Positions 63,483 to 64,000 of a stretch of DNA of 64,000 bases are shown here, in pieces. Below the pieces are notes generated by a model. That model searched no databases and was not told the DNA's origin. It saw nothing but the letters and a program-made list of their open reading frames with translations. The translations under genes were made by a program, and so were the position numbers. This DNA is from Lachnospiraceae bacterium (GTDB lineage Bacteria; Bacillota; Clostridia; Lachnospirales; Lachnospiraceae). How positions within the stretch are numbered: position 1 is the stretch's first letter; each line of letters begins with the position of its first letter. The DNA is taken from positions 62,001 to 126,000 of the forward strand of contig CAJTCY010000014.1 in assembly GCA_910575075.1 (NCBI GenBank). The letters run 5' to 3'.

Positions 63483-64000
63483 ATGGCTAGTATAGATAAA
63501 ATAAAGAAAAAAATCAAATACAATTATGAAATGGCAGATATGATTATTAAACAGTGGTATGAAAATGAACACTGTCTTGACACAGGGTGCGTTGATGTTG
63601 GAACAACAGAAAAAATCTTGAAATTTATTCACAAGGAAGAATTATTTTGTCGGCAACTGGTGCAGTCTTTACCAGGCATACAAGCTATTGAAATTTGTAT
63701 GACAATTTACGGGGAGACTACTTACGGAAAGTATAAAAAATATCACAAAGAAGGATTTCTTCATATACATGTAGCTGAAGCTATTAGAATTTTGTTATAT
63801 GGGATAAGTTTTGAACGTGAATATCTAATGTTATTTCCCTCTTTGTTATTTGAATTATTAGAACATATAGAACTTATAGCCCAAGCTAAGGAACTTGCTC
63901 AAATGATAGAGGTTGGTATTTTGTGTGATACTGAAAATCTAAAATTAGCTCAGGGATATTTTAGTTTTGGTGAACGGGATTTTCATATTATAGAACAATA
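63483..64000 (+). CDS. unidentified protein, cut by the right window edge
   Basis: An open frame from ATG 63483 runs 172 codons to the edge without a stop. It starts MASIDKIKKKIKYNYEMADM and contains QSLPGIQAIEICMTIYG and a leucine-rich helical block (LLYGISFEREYLMLFPSLLF). It has no signal peptide and appears cytoplasmic and mostly helical, perhaps Imm- or DUF-like. The start lacks a strong ribosome site. I do not recognise the family. Confidence 0.6.
   Translation, partial: MASIDKIKKKIKYNYEMADMIIKQWYENEHCLDTGCVDVGTTEKILKFIHKEELFCRQLVQSLPGIQAIEICMTIYGETTYGKYKKYHKEGFLHIHVAEAIRILLYGISFEREYLMLFPSLLFELLEHIELIAQAKELAQMIEVGILCDTENLKLAQGYFSFGERDFHIIEQ

Overview
The window looks like the chromosome of a low-GC gut Firmicute of the Lachnospiraceae type. 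The recF tail-gyrB-gyrA order, strong AGGAGG ribosome binding sites, a MecA adaptor, a LytTR/DUF3021 locus, Flg_new (InlB-like) surface proteins and several large serine recombinases all fit this. There is no rRNA, tRNA or CRISPR array. The lineage is inferred from gene content, not proven.

Left part (1-31 kb), mostly ordinary chromosome: recF 3' end, gyrB, gyrA and a formyltransferase-like gene; a convergent MBOAT/SGNH O-acylation pair; a PP-loop sugar amidotransferase-like gene; a C_GCAxxG_C_C/degenerate GGDEF/EAL fusion; a secreted GH51-type arabinofuranosidase; a very large surface adhesin whose frame is cut by one in-frame UAG (18455-18457); a small ferredoxin on the minus strand (22758-22928); a thioesterase, a DUF1858 protein, MecA, a GH18 protein, and an ABC exporter/LytTR/DUF3021 operon. 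Non-coding fold-back elements lie at about 15.65-15.88 kb and at 23136-23266.

Middle part (31.8-47.5 kb): a minus-strand operon, blaI-like repressor, blaR1-like M56 protease, FtsX-type ABC permease and ABC ATPase, is split by an 11.03-kb mobilizable transposon of the Tn4451/Tn5397 type (31892-42922). It carries tnpV, tet(O) with its leader, a cysteine-rich KTR protein, three sigma-region-4-like regulators, a RepA-like ATPase, an iteron-like region enclosing a MobV-type oriT, a MobV relaxase, ParB, a YdbC/PC4-like protein, TnpW and a large serine recombinase. The boundaries can be read to the base: a GA dinucleotide at each end inside matched terminal inverted repeats. Removing the element rebuilds an intact 1020-codon permease. 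The recombinase gene has no stop of its own inside the element. In the excised circle the left end supplies ATG TAG; in the integrated form the frame runs 117 codons into the antisense strand of the host permease.

Right part (47.6-64 kb), a mobile-element graveyard around a phosphate module. It contains an N-terminal amidase fragment, a dispersed repeat split by a 314-bp fold-back element with a 7-bp target duplication (the uninterrupted paralogue is at 28 kb), a frameshifted PPC-domain gene with an A9 tract, a GNAT acetyltransferase, and a Pho-box-controlled pstSCAB-phoU-phoB/phoR operon ending in a cytoplasmic hybrid kinase. A second TnpW-like gene and serine recombinase follow, then remnants of a sigma factor and of another recombinase, a membrane protein plus Amidase_6 pair, and an unidentified gene running off the right edge. 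A 27-bp imperfect direct repeat and a matching terminator-like element occur on both sides of the 47.8-60.2 kb segment, so the phosphate module may have been mobile; this is not established.
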